A DNA stretch of 64,000 nt, from assembly GCA_036250195.1 (NCBI GenBank), contig JAVHZZ010000008.1, forward strand, positions 14,410,434 to 14,474,433. The letters are read 5' to 3'. The notes under the pieces are model-generated. The model was not told where the DNA came from, made no database searches, and worked only from the letters and a program-made list of their open reading frames with translations. Of the stretch, positions 11,431 through 23,184 are shown piece by piece. Source of the stretch: Mixophyes australis (lineage: Eukaryota > Chordata > Amphibia > Anura > Limnodynastidae). A program made the position numbers and the translations under genes. How positions within the stretch are numbered: position 1 is the first letter of the stretch; every line of letters begins with the position of its first letter.

Positions 11431-13705
11431 TTACATCATGTTCTAAAGGGGCTTTGCACTAACGTTCTAGAAACTTAGTCATCAAAATTCATCTGCTCAA
11501 CTCTATGCATGTCTGCAGTTTTTTAAATTCTGGGCGGGGATAGAACAATCTGTAGCCAATCACGTCATTAGAATGGTCACAGAGGCATTTCATGAGTTAA
11601 TCTCGTGGGAGACAGGGACCTGTCCACTTGTGTGATAGTGGGTCATGTCACAATGTGGACGTGGCCACACCCAAGGGCCATGCCTAGCGCTGGGCTGTCG
11701 GTTCTCCCTTCCCCTCCAAACCTCTGTTCCCTGCTGCTCGGCCATGCAAAGCAGCAATAAACAAAGAATACTTTCCATTAATGCTGTCCGGATTGGGATA
11801 GCGGGACGGGTGGGAGGAATGCTACGTAGCGCATTTTAAAGTGGTGCAGGATAGAATCACCTGTAGCCAATGAGTGAGGTGATCTTGTGGGAGGCCGTGA
11901 TCTCACCACTGTTGTAATCACAGGGCTGTGTGTGACAAGGACGCTGTTCTACGATTTGGGGAGAGGAATGGACAGACCAAAAAGATACACATGTAGTTAG
12001 ATGATAGAAAGAACAGGGTCCTCCAAAAGCACAATGATGTAGATGTGTCTCATGCCTCTGTAATGTCACTAGTTTGTACTGTATAGAGGCTGAATATTTG
12101 TTATGACTGCATGCAGGTAACTGGTATATTTTATTTATCTATCCTACTGCAAGCTGTAGTCAAACATCTCCAGTTGTTAGAAGTTCCTGGAAGATTTACA
12201 GCTCCTCTCATACGTTTCATGCTGAACACACTGTAAAGCTGGGTACACACTACAGAAATTTCGACCAACTTTTTATGCCGAGTGATTTTACATGCGATCG
12301 ATGTCCCGAACGCTCGGTCCATGGACTGCATACACACTAGCCTTGTTTAGGACGATAAAGGGAAGAGCGGACGCCCCTTTAGCGACTTTTTACAGCCATG
12401 TTGTCGTGAGCAATGACTGTAATTTCGTACTCATTGTTGTGGATCGGTCGGAAGTTTATACACACTACACAGCGGAAACGAGATTGTAACGAAAATATTA
12501 AACGGTACGACCAACCAAAAGAGGCGACAATCGTCCATTTGGGCAGACTTTCGACCATCTGACCCGACTTTTGAACGAGCGGTCGTATGTCGGCTGTTTG
12601 AGACAATTATTGGACAAAAACAGTGTAGTGTGTACCCAGCTTAAGTAATGAGCAGCTGAACTACACGGTACCATGAGTGGTCCACATGACGAGAAATGCA
12701 AATCAAGGCTCTGATATAAACACAAAGAAAAGATGTCTGCATTTCATCCATGGATTCCTCCCCGTAATGAGCCTCTCCATTACGTATATAATCCCTAAAT
12801 GTTACCGGTACTGAAGCTCTTATTTAAGCATTTAAGGTTCTATTCATGTTCCCAGAACATCAATACAAACGATTCAGCTTAAGCCAACATGTGAATAGAT
12901 GCACAATTAATTCATGTGTACTCGATTAGGAACATTTTAGAAAACTGCTGCAAAGGAAAAAAAAAATAAGGATGGATGGTGTTTATGGCACCCAGATGTT
13001 TACTTTCATTGTTCTAAACCGCAACAAATGATTATGAACCCAATTGATCGCTGTGGTCAACAGCACCGTCCTTTTCAGACGCTTTTATAGATATCACAAA
13101 ATGTTTTAAAGTTATCTAGTGTCAGTAAAAATCTTCTACCCGATATCAGAGGATGTTTTTCCCCCGCATAAAACAGTAAGTTGGAAAATGTTAGAAATTT
13201 ATAAAGAAACATTGAACCTATCAATGTAGATCTTTGGGAGACTATGGGGCTCATGTTGCTTTGGACATAACTTAGGAAAGAAATTTCATAAAATTACGAT
13301 TGAAGAGGACCTGGAAGCAGACACAGTTTTGCATTTATTAATAACTGTTGAGACACTAATCTCTGTTGTGTATATAACACTCCATTATATTATGTCCATA
13401 TAGTGATTTCAGCATTCAGTTTTAAGACCGTCAATCTGTCTGCTATTGTGGGGTGCAGGTATAGAAACGAGGGCTGTACAGCTGGATCCATCTTGACATT
13501 CCTCCGACTGAACAAATGTATATAAATGTGTTCTCATAGACGCGTCTGTTTCTGCTTCCGTTCCGGGTGCAAATACATCCAGCAATACTTAAGCTTTTAT
13601 GTTTAAAGTGCACCAGATGCCATCATAGCAGGTAATCACTGAAGCACAAAATACATTCTCTGAAGTGCAAAAGCAGCTTTGTACCCGCAGCTTGTGTGAG
13701 TGCTC
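11431..13705. other. Intergenic stretch between convergent genes
   Basis: It contains one TTAA-type MITE (12238-12640) and two related short repeat segments carrying CTGTAGCCAAT (about 11550 and 11860). No coding sequence is recognised. An AATAAA on the - strand (13334-13339) could serve the unassigned ORF at 13706-13876. Confidence 0.5.
12238..12640 (+). mobile_element. TTAA-type MITE, copy 1
   Basis: Non-autonomous element with terminal inverted repeats that begin GCTGGGTACACACTACA and end in the complement. TAAA lies on the left and TTAA on the right, consistent with a TTAA target site with one change. It is nearly identical in sequence and orientation to the copy at 29221-29630 and is the reverse of the copy at 46902-47340. 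It has no transposase. A TTAA target points to piggyBac or Kolobok type machinery, and I cannot tell which. Confidence 0.85.
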
Positions 13706-13876
13706 TTAGATCTCCGTCATAGGTTTATGGAACCGGATGGTCATGTTTGCTGAGCGGAGGAGTTGGGTGGTGGTGAAGGCGTTCCTAGCGTAGTAGGTGC
13801 TCGTGTGCCTCGTTCTGCAGAGTGACATATAGCACAGGTAAAATAAAATCCCAATGCACCCTATATAAGAGAACAT
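13706..13876 (-). CDS. Unassigned coding-like ORF or terminal exon (56 codons)
   Basis: On the - strand, ATG at 13874-13876 opens 56 codons to TAA at 13706-13708. The first part (residues 1-20) is hydrophobic, with IGCIGILFYLCYMSLC followed by basic RTRH, as in a single membrane segment with a cytosolic basic tail. The rest reads TSTYYARNAF, then TTTQLLRSAN, then MTIRFHKPMTEI. The C-terminal part has balanced, GC-rich third positions, unlike the flanks. Two readings are possible. It may be a complete small ORF (there is an A three bases before the ATG). Or it may be a terminal exon starting at 13814, because a strong acceptor (pyrimidine-rich, ending CTCTGCAG) lies inside it. The phase does not fit splicing from the PIGK exon at 42025. 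I do not recognise the protein, and I know of no gene between ST6GALNAC5 and PIGK in human. Confidence 0.35.
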   Translation of the reverse strand: MFSYIGCIGILFYLCYMSLCRTRHTSTYYARNAFTTTQLLRSANMTIRFHKPMTEI

Positions 13877-14030
13877 GTTCTCCAGTTACCTTCATACCCT
13901 GTTTATAATAACTTAATCATAGCTACAATAATATCACTCATTTACTTTCTTGGTGCCCAGTTTTCACACCAACCAAAGTACATATATTTTCACTACGTTT
14001 TCCTTCTGTCATTACAGTTTTGTTGGTGCA

Positions 14031-14038
14031 ATATAGAT
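14031..14038. repeat. 8-bp target-site duplication ATATAGAT, first of three
   Basis: The same octamer recurs at 14307-14314 and 14463-14470, so it brackets both MITEs that follow. Eight-base duplications are the hallmark of hAT transposition. Confidence 0.85.
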
Positions 14039-14306
14039 CATACTTGCCAACTCTCCTGGGAGACTCCAGAAATCTGGGTCGGTCTCCAGGACTCCTGGGA
14101 CAGTAGGCAAGTCTCCCGTATCCGGCAAATACCTGGCCAAAATAACGCAATTTGCTGTGAATTGCGTCATTTTGGCCCCGCATCAAAACATAATTTTTGA
14201 CGCAAGGGGCGTGGCCAAAATGACACTATTCACCACCCCCTGCCCCCTCGTCACTCCCCCTGTCCGGGATCTCCCGGACTTCAGTGCCCAAAAGTAGGCA
14301 AGTATG
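14039..14306 (+). mobile_element. hAT-type MITE, CATACTTGCC family, copy 1
   Basis: 268 bp element starting CATACTTGCC and ending GGCAAGTATG, with ATATAGAT on each side. The interior carries CTCCTGGGAGACTCC-type short palindromes and GGGGCGTGGCC. A longer copy with the same termini lies at 30495-31033. It has no coding capacity. Confidence 0.88.
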
Positions 14307-14314
14307 ATATAGAT

Positions 14315-14462
14315 CAGGCCTGTCCAACCTGCGGCCCTCCAGATGTTGTGAAACTACAAGTCCCAGCATGCCCTTCCAGCTATCAACTGGTTGTCTACCA
14401 GCAAAGCATGCTGGGGCTTGTAGTTTCACAACACCTGGAGGGCTGCAGGTTGGACAGGCCTG
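14315..14462 (+). mobile_element. hAT-type palindromic MITE, TGTAGTTTCACAA family, copy 1
   Basis: 148 bp near-perfect hairpin that begins CAGGCCTGTCCAACCTGC and ends with its complement. The arms carry AAACTACAAGTCCCAGCATG and its mirror. It is bounded by ATATAGAT at 14307 and 14463. The left duplication is shared with the preceding MITE, so it inserted into that element's target duplication or the reverse. Other copies are at 20137-20283 and 23037-23184. Confidence 0.9.
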
Positions 14463-15409
14463 ATATAGATACTTATGTAGCATAAACGAGGACAACACAC
14501 ACATATGTATGCAGTACAACAAAAAAGGTATCAAGAATGAATGGAATTGTAATTTATTTGAAAAAACAAACAAACAAACAAACAGCAGCCATACAACCAG
14601 ATTATATAGTAATGAGAACGTACGGACATAGACGGTCTGGATAATTACTCTGTAGCCGCTGACTAGTTGCCCGCGTCACACATTCATACAACGGCATTTT
14701 CCTGCCCTTGGCTTCCGACCTTGGTTCTTTGCTCTCTCTGCTTATTAAGCATTTACTGATGTTATTACAAAGTGCTCCGTTTGCACTGGAAAAACCTCCT
14801 ATTTCCAGAGAGATCTGTGTGACACGAACAGCAAACCAGAGCAATAAAAATGCCCGACCAGGCAGAATGCACTGGACATTCTGGTTTGATGAACAGCGAA
14901 AAAATCAAATGAGGTTTTTTTTTCCCATGGACTGCTAAGTCTTGCTTTAAATTCTAATTGCTCACCAGTTCCTAGATACATAATTACCTTGGGTTCTGGA
15001 TTGATCTGAAATGCTGTACTTAGCATGATAAATCAATATTTCTATTTTTGTTTCTGCTGAGAAAGCTCTCCGTATACCATGCCAAACAGTTTGGAAATGT
15101 ACAGAAAGGTATAAAGCAACTTTCCAGCTTGGCTCGCTGTCTTTAAAACCCAATAATTAACTTCGCCATAAATAGAGAGGAGGGAAAAAAAAAAAAAGCT
15201 TCACTTTCTAAACTGTAGGCGTTTTTACAGGCTACTAAAAAACAATGTTTGAGACTTTACAATGTGCTGGTCACCTTCACAAACCGATGGCAGACATTCT
15301 GATGGCTGACCCACGAGGTCACTAGTTCCTTGTGCATTGACAGGCTGAACATGGCTTCAGGGCACAAAATGGCCGCCACCACTATATGGAGGCAAATAGC
15401 ATACTTGGA

Positions 15410-15582
15410 TTAGATTTATCAGACCTTCTACAAAGGTAAAGTGGAGATGTTGCCTATAGCAACCAATCAGATTCTACCTATCGTTTAGAGAATGTACCAG
15501 ATATGATAGCTAGAATCTGATTGGTTGCTATGGGCAACACCTCTACTTTCCCTTTTTTGGAGGGTTTGATAAATCTACCCCT
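15410..15582. mobile_element. Palindromic CCAAT MITE, copy 1
   Basis: Inverted-repeat element with the terminal motif TAGATTTATC and its mirror GATAAATCTA. The arms hold GTTGCCTATAGCAACCAATC and its complement. It lacks an ORF. Further copies are at 48192-48372, 48668-48843 and 51685-51821, with a half copy at 49560-49643. Confidence 0.8.
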
Positions 15583-15595
15583 AACTGTGGTAAAA

Positions 15596-15606
15596 TTTAT
15601 TTTATT
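15596..15606 (-). terminator. PIGK: Candidate PIGK poly(A) signals (overlapping AATAAA)
   Basis: On the - strand two AATAAA hexamers overlap about 140 bases after the PIGK stop codon. The position is typical for a short 3' UTR. Inferred from sequence only. Confidence 0.45.
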
Positions 15607-15742
15607 TGCTGTCCTGCTTGGTTTCCACACTACACGTCCCCTATTTTAGGAAAGCAACCATTAGGGGCTGGCGTCAGAATGGCATGTGATATCAGTGCAG
15701 ACCATTCCTGAGCCTCAGTAGTCATACTGTCCATCACAATAC

Positions 15743-15859
15743 TCAGAAAACATGCTTCATGTGTTTAATGCCGTAGGTTTTGAAGAAGATGAGGAGAATC
15801 AGGGCCCATAGTCCCAGAATAAATCCTCCAGGAGGGTGCCATTCCGTTGGTTTAGGTTT
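15743..15859 (-). CDS. PIGK: PIGK terminal exon (C-terminal membrane anchor of GPI transamidase catalytic subunit)
   Basis: PIGK (GPI8, family C13 cysteine protease) cleaves the C-terminal signal of ER proteins and transfers them to the GPI anchor, in a complex with PIGT, PIGS, PIGU and GPAA1. On the - strand an acceptor ending TTGTCTTGCAG opens 38 codons and a TGA (15743-15745). They begin KPKPTEWHPPGG, continue GFILGLWALILLIFF as one transmembrane helix, and end KTYGIKHMKHVF. Human PIGK, from memory, reads KPKLKDWHPPGG, the same helix with two or three changes, and KTYGIKHMKFIF, so the match is unambiguous. The splice phase is 0, after the glutamine of IIHQ in the upstream exon at 42025-42100. 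The catalytic His and Cys lie in exons outside the window. Confidence 0.97.
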   Translation of the reverse strand, partial: KPKPTEWHPPGGFILGLWALILLIFFKTYGIKHMKHVF

Positions 15860-17504
15860 CTGCAAGACAAATAAAAACATGTTTAGTATTTTAAACATCC
15901 CAACCGTCTAACATTCACTGACAAAGTAATGGTAAGATTGACGGCTTCTGGGATTTATTAGTCATCAGTATAAATGCAACAATATATACGCAATACAACA
16001 CACACCAAAATTATATATACAGTGTGCACCGCACAATGATGTCACTGCTTCCTACAGGATTGATGTGCTGCATTCTCATCGGCACAGACCACAGAATGGC
16101 AGCCTCCATCTTGTGTCACTGACAGTCCAACTAGATGTCTCCCTCCCTGGTCTGCGCAATTCTGGCCCTATATGTACATAAACATGATGTTTCTGTTAGG
16201 TAACGCTACGGCCTACGCGGCGATTAGTTTATAAGGTTCTATTACGGTTATTACAGAGATTCCGTCATTACACCTGGTCAGGTCATTGGGAGATGTAAAC
16301 AGGACACGTCACGCGGTTATACATACTGGGAGATGTCTGCACTTAGACTGGGAAACTCTCTGCAATTTTTAACTGAACCGAAAAAAAGTATTTTATACAT
16401 TGAAAGCTCTTTATCTTTAAGTCATTTATAAGAAAGCTAAGTGCAAATTATACCTCCAAGCAGCTTAAATGGATGAAACATTAAATGTATTATTCCAGTT
16501 GAGGGAAAATAAATATCAGCTTTTGTTTTTTTGATGAGTCACATTGTTAGAAGGAAACGTCTGACAGATGAAGCACTTTTTAAAAACAGAAAAACAGATC
16601 TAGTGACACTAATTCATCAGTCTAGGAAAGATACCTAGAGATTGGAAAATGAACAACGCACATCTGTCCAAGGGAAATAGAGACAGTGTTTCTCTTGTTA
16701 GAGCAGAGTCATGGAGAGGGGGACAGTGTACAGATTTAAAGATGACCTTACACAATATCACTAGTATTGCTCAGATGAGATGTATGGAAAATATATTGAT
16801 TTGTACTTTGTTGCAGTATTGTATAAAATGATTGACCACTACCGAACAGACCCCTGGTCGACTCGGAGATCGGATTCAGCAACTTTACTACATAAAACTG
16901 GTCACTTTGCTGCTGTAGAGAGCTCTGTTTCCCTATGGGATAGATAGATGTAGAGCCATGCTATCTAGTAACTACCTACAGCTAATTACACTTTCCTCAG
17001 TTAAGTCACACAGACGAGGTCAATGAACACCCTCTCTCCTCCTGTAGAATGTGGCTCAGAAAGTTTTGCTAAGTTTGAGTTAAGTTATGAAGTGTTCAAA
17101 CTAAGTTGTGATCTGGTGCAGGAAGTGTATTGTACAACATTTTCCATATTTCCTTTACAGAAGGAGGGTTAGACAAGTATCGGTTCAAAATATACTTTTT
17201 TAAATTATTATTATAAGCGAAGGGGCTATACCCCAGACCCAGCGGCACTGATCTTTTAATGTCAGCACTGTGATTAGACATGGTGAATGTCGCCACACAC
17301 TGCACGTGTCTGCATTGAGCCTGCGCGGCAGGTTAAGTGCAGACATTTACAGGGTCAGAAAAATGACCTCCGCCGTTCTGTACACAAGTGGACTCCAATC
17401 GTGTGACCTCTGAACAATCATACAGCCGCTGTACATACTATATCAAACTTGAAAAACAAGATTTAAATTGGCGCTCAGAGTAGATACCGAACGTTTACAC
17501 CATA

Positions 17505-17508
<4 letters not shown>

Positions 17509-17551
<43 letters not shown>
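17509..17551. repeat. AT dinucleotide microsatellite
   Basis: Uninterrupted TA repeat of about 43 bases. Any ORF running through it is an artefact. Confidence 0.95.
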
Positions 17552-17554
<3 letters not shown>

Positions 17555-18381
17555 AATGTAGAAAGAGGGAAAATGGCGCCAAATCTAGTAGTGTTAACTG
17601 GTACAGATCGTCCAGACAGTCAATATTACTGTATATGCAAATACAAAGTGTTCATCATGTCAGGCTGGTATAAGCAGTATTAACCAATGTTCATAATTCC
17701 TGAACATATGCCGAAATACAGACAGAAGAATGCAGAAAGCAGCGTTTCAGATGTATCCGTGACAATCAGTAGCAAGTGATAGGTGGCAATGTACCAAAAA
17801 GATATAAATAAACAGCTTATCTGTATCAGAGGTGCTTGGAAGTGAACTCCAGTCAGCTTCAAGAGGTCAGGAACAGGCGTGTAGATATCTTATGTAGGTA
17901 TATGGTAACTGGATCATTAGCCACAGCACAGTCACTGCTCACAAACTCCACTCATACGGTGTATTAAGAGAGGAAAAAGCCATATAGTGTAGTACTTATG
18001 TGCAATAATTTATTCAGCATGTATCATAATAAAACACACTCACAATGTAAAAAAGGTTTAAAAGCTTATCTGTAATCCTGTGGACATAGGATACTGCTAC
18101 ACGTTGTAGATCACTGGGATATATAGGAAGTAGACACCAATGGGCTCCGCACAGAAGTTCTCAATGGGGTAACTTTTCAGGGATCAGGTAGACAGTGCAG
18201 CCTTATGTTTACCAGGAATAGTGTATGGAGAACAGCCTCAACGCGTTTCGTCGTATAGACTTCGTCAGGAGGAGTATATATATATATATATCTCAATCAA
18301 GGTTTGTTAGATGCTATAATAAACGATACTGAATCTAATCTTAAAACAGCGCCATTGCCTAAGAGTAACGTTGAGTATCCC

Positions 18382-18682
18382 AAGTATAGGTCATCTGTGC
18401 GGCACAGTGCTTAGTATTGCTGCCTGGCGGTGCGGAGGTCCGTCAGTTCGCATCAGACTAGGGTTCTATCTGCACCAGGTTTATAGGTCTTCCCTGTGTC
18501 AGGGTTTCCTGAAAGTGCTCCGGTTTCTCCCACCGTTCAGAAACTTTAGGCTTTTTCCTACATTGCTGCTTGTAGCAGGGGAATTACACTTTAAGCTCTA
18601 TTGGGAGAGGGACTGACCTGAATGAATAAACATACGTACAGCGCTATGTAATATGTTGGTGCTGTACAAATGAGAAATAATA
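18382..18682 (+). mobile_element. Diverged tRNA-like SINE copy
   Basis: GTGCGGCACAGTGCTTAGTATTGC, degenerate at the tRNA-like head (first 20 bases matched loosely), is followed after 200 bases by TAAGCTCTATTGGGAGAGGGACTG and a GCGCTATGTAATATG tail. This is the same order of blocks as the better copies such as 42809-43134, but heavily mutated. Confidence 0.5.
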
Positions 18683-20136
18683 ATTATAATCTGTGATTCT
18701 ACTGGTTGAAGAAAAGGGGGGAAAATATATCTATGGTCTTCTCCTTTAATTTTATCTTGGCATCACTAACACTGCGGCTGTTTCCATCCATTTCCACATA
18801 TTAATACACTTCTTACTTCGGAACAGATGATACAGCTCAAACACACAGACTCATCAACTCTGCTCTGATCCAGTTCTGTATAAAAAAAAAAAAAACCTGG
18901 TCTAAATTCCACTAATTAACCTACTTCGTCTGCAGACTGCAGCGCTCGTTTTAATCAATCTTTCTTATGCTGGATCAGAGAAAAACTTCCACACTAAGTG
19001 GTACCTGACCCTGGTAAACAAATTGCTTTCGTTTGCAGTGAAACTGAAGGATGGGCTGCGGCAGGGACCGGCCCGGACGTGGTGCTGATTTGTCATTTTA
19101 CACCGGTCCGTGATATTTTGCATTTACAAAAGATACTTTTCTGAATCACTGGTTTAAAACCTCTGTTGAAATGTCAGTGGTAAAAACACAGGACACGCAT
19201 CTGGTAACACGTAACCTATATACAAGTATCCGGTATAGACTTATGTTAATACGTGCCTTCTGTATCTATTTATCCAGATACAATGGATTCACATATTCCT
19301 CTGTGGAGACCGGTCTACAAAACCAGTGGAACCACAGTGCCAAGGTTGGCAATGGAAACAGACCTCACAATAAGGACCCCATGCAGCTTAAATACTGGCC
19401 ATGCACACAGCAATATCGCCATTAATACCGGAAAGATATCGCAGCATGTTTGGCTCCAAAATGATACCAAAAAAAGCCCCAAACAGAGGCTATCTGCCTG
19501 TGATTGCTGTCATCTCAGTGAGTGGACCAGAAATGAGCAACATTTTCAAAACAGTTCTGCAAAATATTCGCCTTATATCGCTTTTGGCTGTGAAAATTTC
19601 ACATTTGCCAGCCGTAAGCGTTGCCAGTCCTCCCCCAAACGTATCGCACAGCAGAGTAAACTTTGTCGCTCCGGCTCTATACATAGACTATTTGTAAATC
19701 TGGATTTCCAGAATGCACAAAGTGCGGACTGGGAAAGCACAAACGGAAGAAAATAACACCTTGTGCTAAACTAACTTAAGCTACTGATTAATCACTGTGG
19801 CTAGTGAATACAATTACAATTAGGGTAGATTAATACATTTATTTTAATATATGTAAAAGATTGGGAAACTGTGTGTAGGTAAGAAGCAGAGTAATGTAAA
19901 TGCAGAGGGCCGGATTCATTAAGGAACGTGATTTGTGTTTTTTTTTACTACGGACAGAAAATGCACCAGGTACGCCCATATACAACAAGAAGAGGATCTG
20001 AAGAAAGGTTTCTAGTTGAATACGGGTGTAAGGACACAGAGCAGGCAGATCACACAGAATACCTGGAGGGGGAGCAGTGCACTGTGTACTTCCTCCTTCC
20101 TCTGTGGGAGCTGAACATGCAAGCCTCCACCTATTA

Positions 20137-20283
20137 CAGGTTTGGCTAACCTGTGGCCCTCCAGGTGTTGTCAAACTACAAGTCCCAGCATACCCTTCCA
20201 GCAATAGGCCGCTATATATTGGCAAAGCATGCTGGGGCTTGTAGTTTCACAACACCTGGCGTGCCACAGGTTAGCCAAGCCTG
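20137..20283 (+). mobile_element. hAT-type palindromic MITE, copy 2
   Basis: 147 bp hairpin beginning CAGGTTTGGCTAACC and ending GGTTAGCCAAGCCTG, with TGTAGTTTCACAACACC in the arm. The flanking octamers ACCTATTA (20129-20136) and ACCTATAA (20284-20291) differ at one base, which fits an 8-bp hAT duplication. Confidence 0.88.
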
Positions 20284-22079
20284 ACCTATAACGTTGCTCC
20301 TCACTGATCTAGTATATTACAGCAATTTGAAAACATTCTGGAATTTAACGGATGTAGCTTAGTATTCATTAACCGTACATTGAGACGTAACTCCTGGTGC
20401 ATAGAAAGTTAAAGCGCTATATTCCAGAAAAACGTCTGCCTCCCCTGCTTTGAGGAAACCGGTAAACTTTAAAAAGAAAACAAAAAAACAGTCGCTGACC
20501 GGAGATTACAAACTAACTTTCATGGCTGAAAACGACAGAAGATATAGGTGCAATGCACCCCCTAATGTGACATAATATCACACCAAGGGGTTCCGTGATC
20601 ATATAACAAATATGAGGCTGCAAGCAGACGATTTCTCAGGAGGGGTAAAATTATTCCTTATAACACATCTATTTAAAGACAAAGCAAAGTCACACAGAAA
20701 AATATCCATACAGAATGGCCCTGGCACAGAGCTCCCCTCAATCTTGGACACTACTAAGCAGCCATGCTCCAATCTAGGTTGTGTAGGAGCCCAGGAAGGT
20801 AAACACTAAGCTAACTCCCTATATATGGACGAGGTAGCGGCTAGGGTCAGTGAAGTTAGTAATGATAGAGTGGGGAGGAGGAGGAAGAGCCCAGGATGAC
20901 TACATAGGTCTCATCATGAATGTATCCGTATCTTTGTCATGTTCTAACGTCACAGTAGAGAGATGATTTTATAATACACATGTGACATGAATATATCTCT
21001 CTCCCTGCACAGTGTATGAGAAAGAGGCCAGGCCTTTTCTGGACGGTGCAGGATGAGACACCGGGTAGTATCTGATAGAAGCTAAAATGGTTAATCCAAC
21101 TAGTGATGGCTACGCCCTCCGGAGACAGCAGAACCCTGGGCGCAGTAACGCTGACCCGGGTCTCAGAGGAACAGACTGTACATACCCCCTGGAGCACAGC
21201 AGTTCCCTATGATGATTTGAGTAAAGCCGCCACTAGTTTAAAGGAATGGGAACAGTTTAGAAATGAAAGACTGTCTTGTACAAAGCTGCAGAGCTTAGCA
21301 GAATGCCCGCTGGGCGGACAGTCAAAGCGCCCTCCCCCCGCCCGCTGCTGGCCGGGCTCTGTACAAGAGGGTAACACAGATGGCATCAGACTTGGGAGTA
21401 ACCCTATATACTCAGCAAAGATATTTTAAGAGTTCATATACTTAACTGCACTTTATTTTACATTAAAAGTGATCCCTAGACAAAAGGTACGGCCATCCAG
21501 CACAGCCAGACTTTTGCTCTCATTTTCTAGACTTACTAGACAGTCTGGACAGTTGCCGTGGGTTATTTGGTAGGGGTAAACAAATATTTATTATAATGTA
21601 CTTTATTTATTGACTACAAACCAGTGGATCACCGTGTGGAGGGGAGCGTTGCACTTGACGGCACGAACAGTTTAACAAACAAAAATCATAACAAGGGTGA
21701 AGACGAGAGAACGGATGTAACAGGCACCAAGGAGCGAAGGAAGTTTAATAACCCACTGAAGAACAAATGAAACCAGTTACGGTCAAGCTGGGAACACTTA
21801 CACTACTGAAGGGAAATGCTGCGTCTGGATTATTATCATATACTTTTCTGGGGGGAATAAGGCAGGTCTGCTAATGGAACACAGTAGTCAGCGACTAATC
21901 ACCTACTGGTTACTTTGTATCATTGTACATGTGATTATTACACAGCACTTTGCACAGTATTCTACTTGTTATCCCCAGACAGGTTCCTCTATGTACGTGC
22001 GGACCCCCAGCCTTATAGTCACAGGGTAACACATGAATGTGATGGCACCCTGTAATTAGAGGGGGTAGGTCCTAGATGG

Positions 22080-22380
22080 GTGCAAGTTCTCATACCCCTA
22101 CTTTTGCATCCTAATGGAGAAACACAATTATTTAAAGGAGATAAAAGGGCGGAGAGGATGCATTTAGGGCGGAGTTTTCTGTCTTGCAAAATTACGAACA
22201 GCCCTTATATCCTCACAAATAGATTCGATCTTCCAACACCTCTGAAGCACTTGACATTGGGCCTCAGTGTAAACACCTTTAATCATACTTTCCCCACCCG
22301 GAAAGTCCGGGAGACTCACAATTCCGCACTGTGAGGAGAGCTGCTAAAAATCTAAGTAGTCATTTTAAAATAAGGCCTAA
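22080..22380 (+). pseudogene. Possible remnant of a GIY-YIG-encoding retroelement (Penelope or similar)
   Basis: One frame reads LGRSFLSCKITNSPYIL, then NRFDLPTPLKHLTLGLSVNT, then FPTRKVRETHNSA. After a one-base slip past the stop it continues RRAAKNLSSHF. The spacing resembles the region before and after the GIY-YIG endonuclease core of frog retroelements (C-x-x-C and PYI, then a CNT block, then R-x-VRER-x-x-EH-x-SAIRR). The core between HT and FPTRK (the VVY, CPC and YVGKT blocks) would be deleted. This rests on remembered family consensus, so confidence is limited. Confidence 0.33.
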
Positions 22381-22490
22381 TGTTCCACATTTGGGGGATA
22401 TAAAAAACAAAAACTTATCCTAAAAGCCCCAAGCATTGTGTAATAGATCCAATATCTGTATGACCTATACAATGTGTAATATATATCACA

Positions 22491-22491
<1 letters not shown>

Positions 22492-22550
<59 letters not shown>
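22492..22550. repeat. AT dinucleotide microsatellite
   Basis: About 59 bases of uninterrupted AT repeat. Confidence 0.95.
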
Positions 22551-22553
<3 letters not shown>

Positions 22554-23036
22554 CAAAATAAGATGTAAGCTTAAACTATGGTTACATTATTTCATAGTTT
22601 TCTGCTAATAAATCACCTTATAAAGATTAAAGTACGCCCTGAGCTGAGAGCTGTAGAAGTCACAGAAGCTGGCTGATGTGATCTATCACTGTGACCGGGG
22701 CTGCCTCTGAGCTCATTACCCTAAGCCAAGATAAGACTTCAGCTAATTACAAAAAAAAAGGCCTTTTCCTTGCTATAAATATTCATTTCTATGAAGACAG
22801 AGTAGATTACCAAGAATACCGAATGGGTCTGGGCAGAATTCCCAGGTCTTCAGACATTCCAATGTGAGGATTGGGGATTAGTGCTCTCCGGAGTTCGATC
22901 ACTTGCACAAAATCAGGATTTTCACATTCAAGAGAAAAAAAGTCCATAACCACTGTGCGTGTTGTGAGCGAGTCCTCATTTTTAATACAACTATCAGGCT
23001 ATTCCCTGACGAATGGTAAGAGTGCTTAGTATAGGC

Positions 23037-23184
23037 CAGTGTTGGCTAACCTGTGACACTCCAGGTGTTTGTGAAACTACAAGCCCCAGCATACCCTTCC
23101 AGCAATAAGCTGCTATATATTGGCAAAGCATGCTGGGACTTGTAGTTTCACAACACCTGGAGTGTCCCAGGTTAGCAAACACTG
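23037..23184 (+). mobile_element. hAT-type palindromic MITE, copy 3
   Basis: 148 bp hairpin from CAGTGTTGGCTAACC to GGTTAGCAAACACTG, flanked by perfect GTATAGGC octamers at 23029-23036 and 23185-23192. This is the cleanest demonstration that the family makes 8-bp duplications. Confidence 0.92.

Larger units (their letters stand above)
13877..15742. other. Region downstream of PIGK, with putative PIGK 3' UTR
   Basis: The - strand sequence after the PIGK stop (15743) runs into overlapping AATAAA hexamers at 15596-15606, so the 3' UTR may be only about 150 bases. Beyond it lie a palindromic CCAAT MITE (about 15410-15582), a half-copy of the AAAATGGC repeat (about 15292-15400) and the hAT MITE pair. 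A run of CAAA units lies at 14566-14585. Positions 14480-15290 show no recognised feature. Confidence 0.5.

Noticed and set aside
19253..19756. 167-codon ORF
   Set aside because: No recognisable domain. Other frames are also open there, and no splice signals or codon pattern set it apart.
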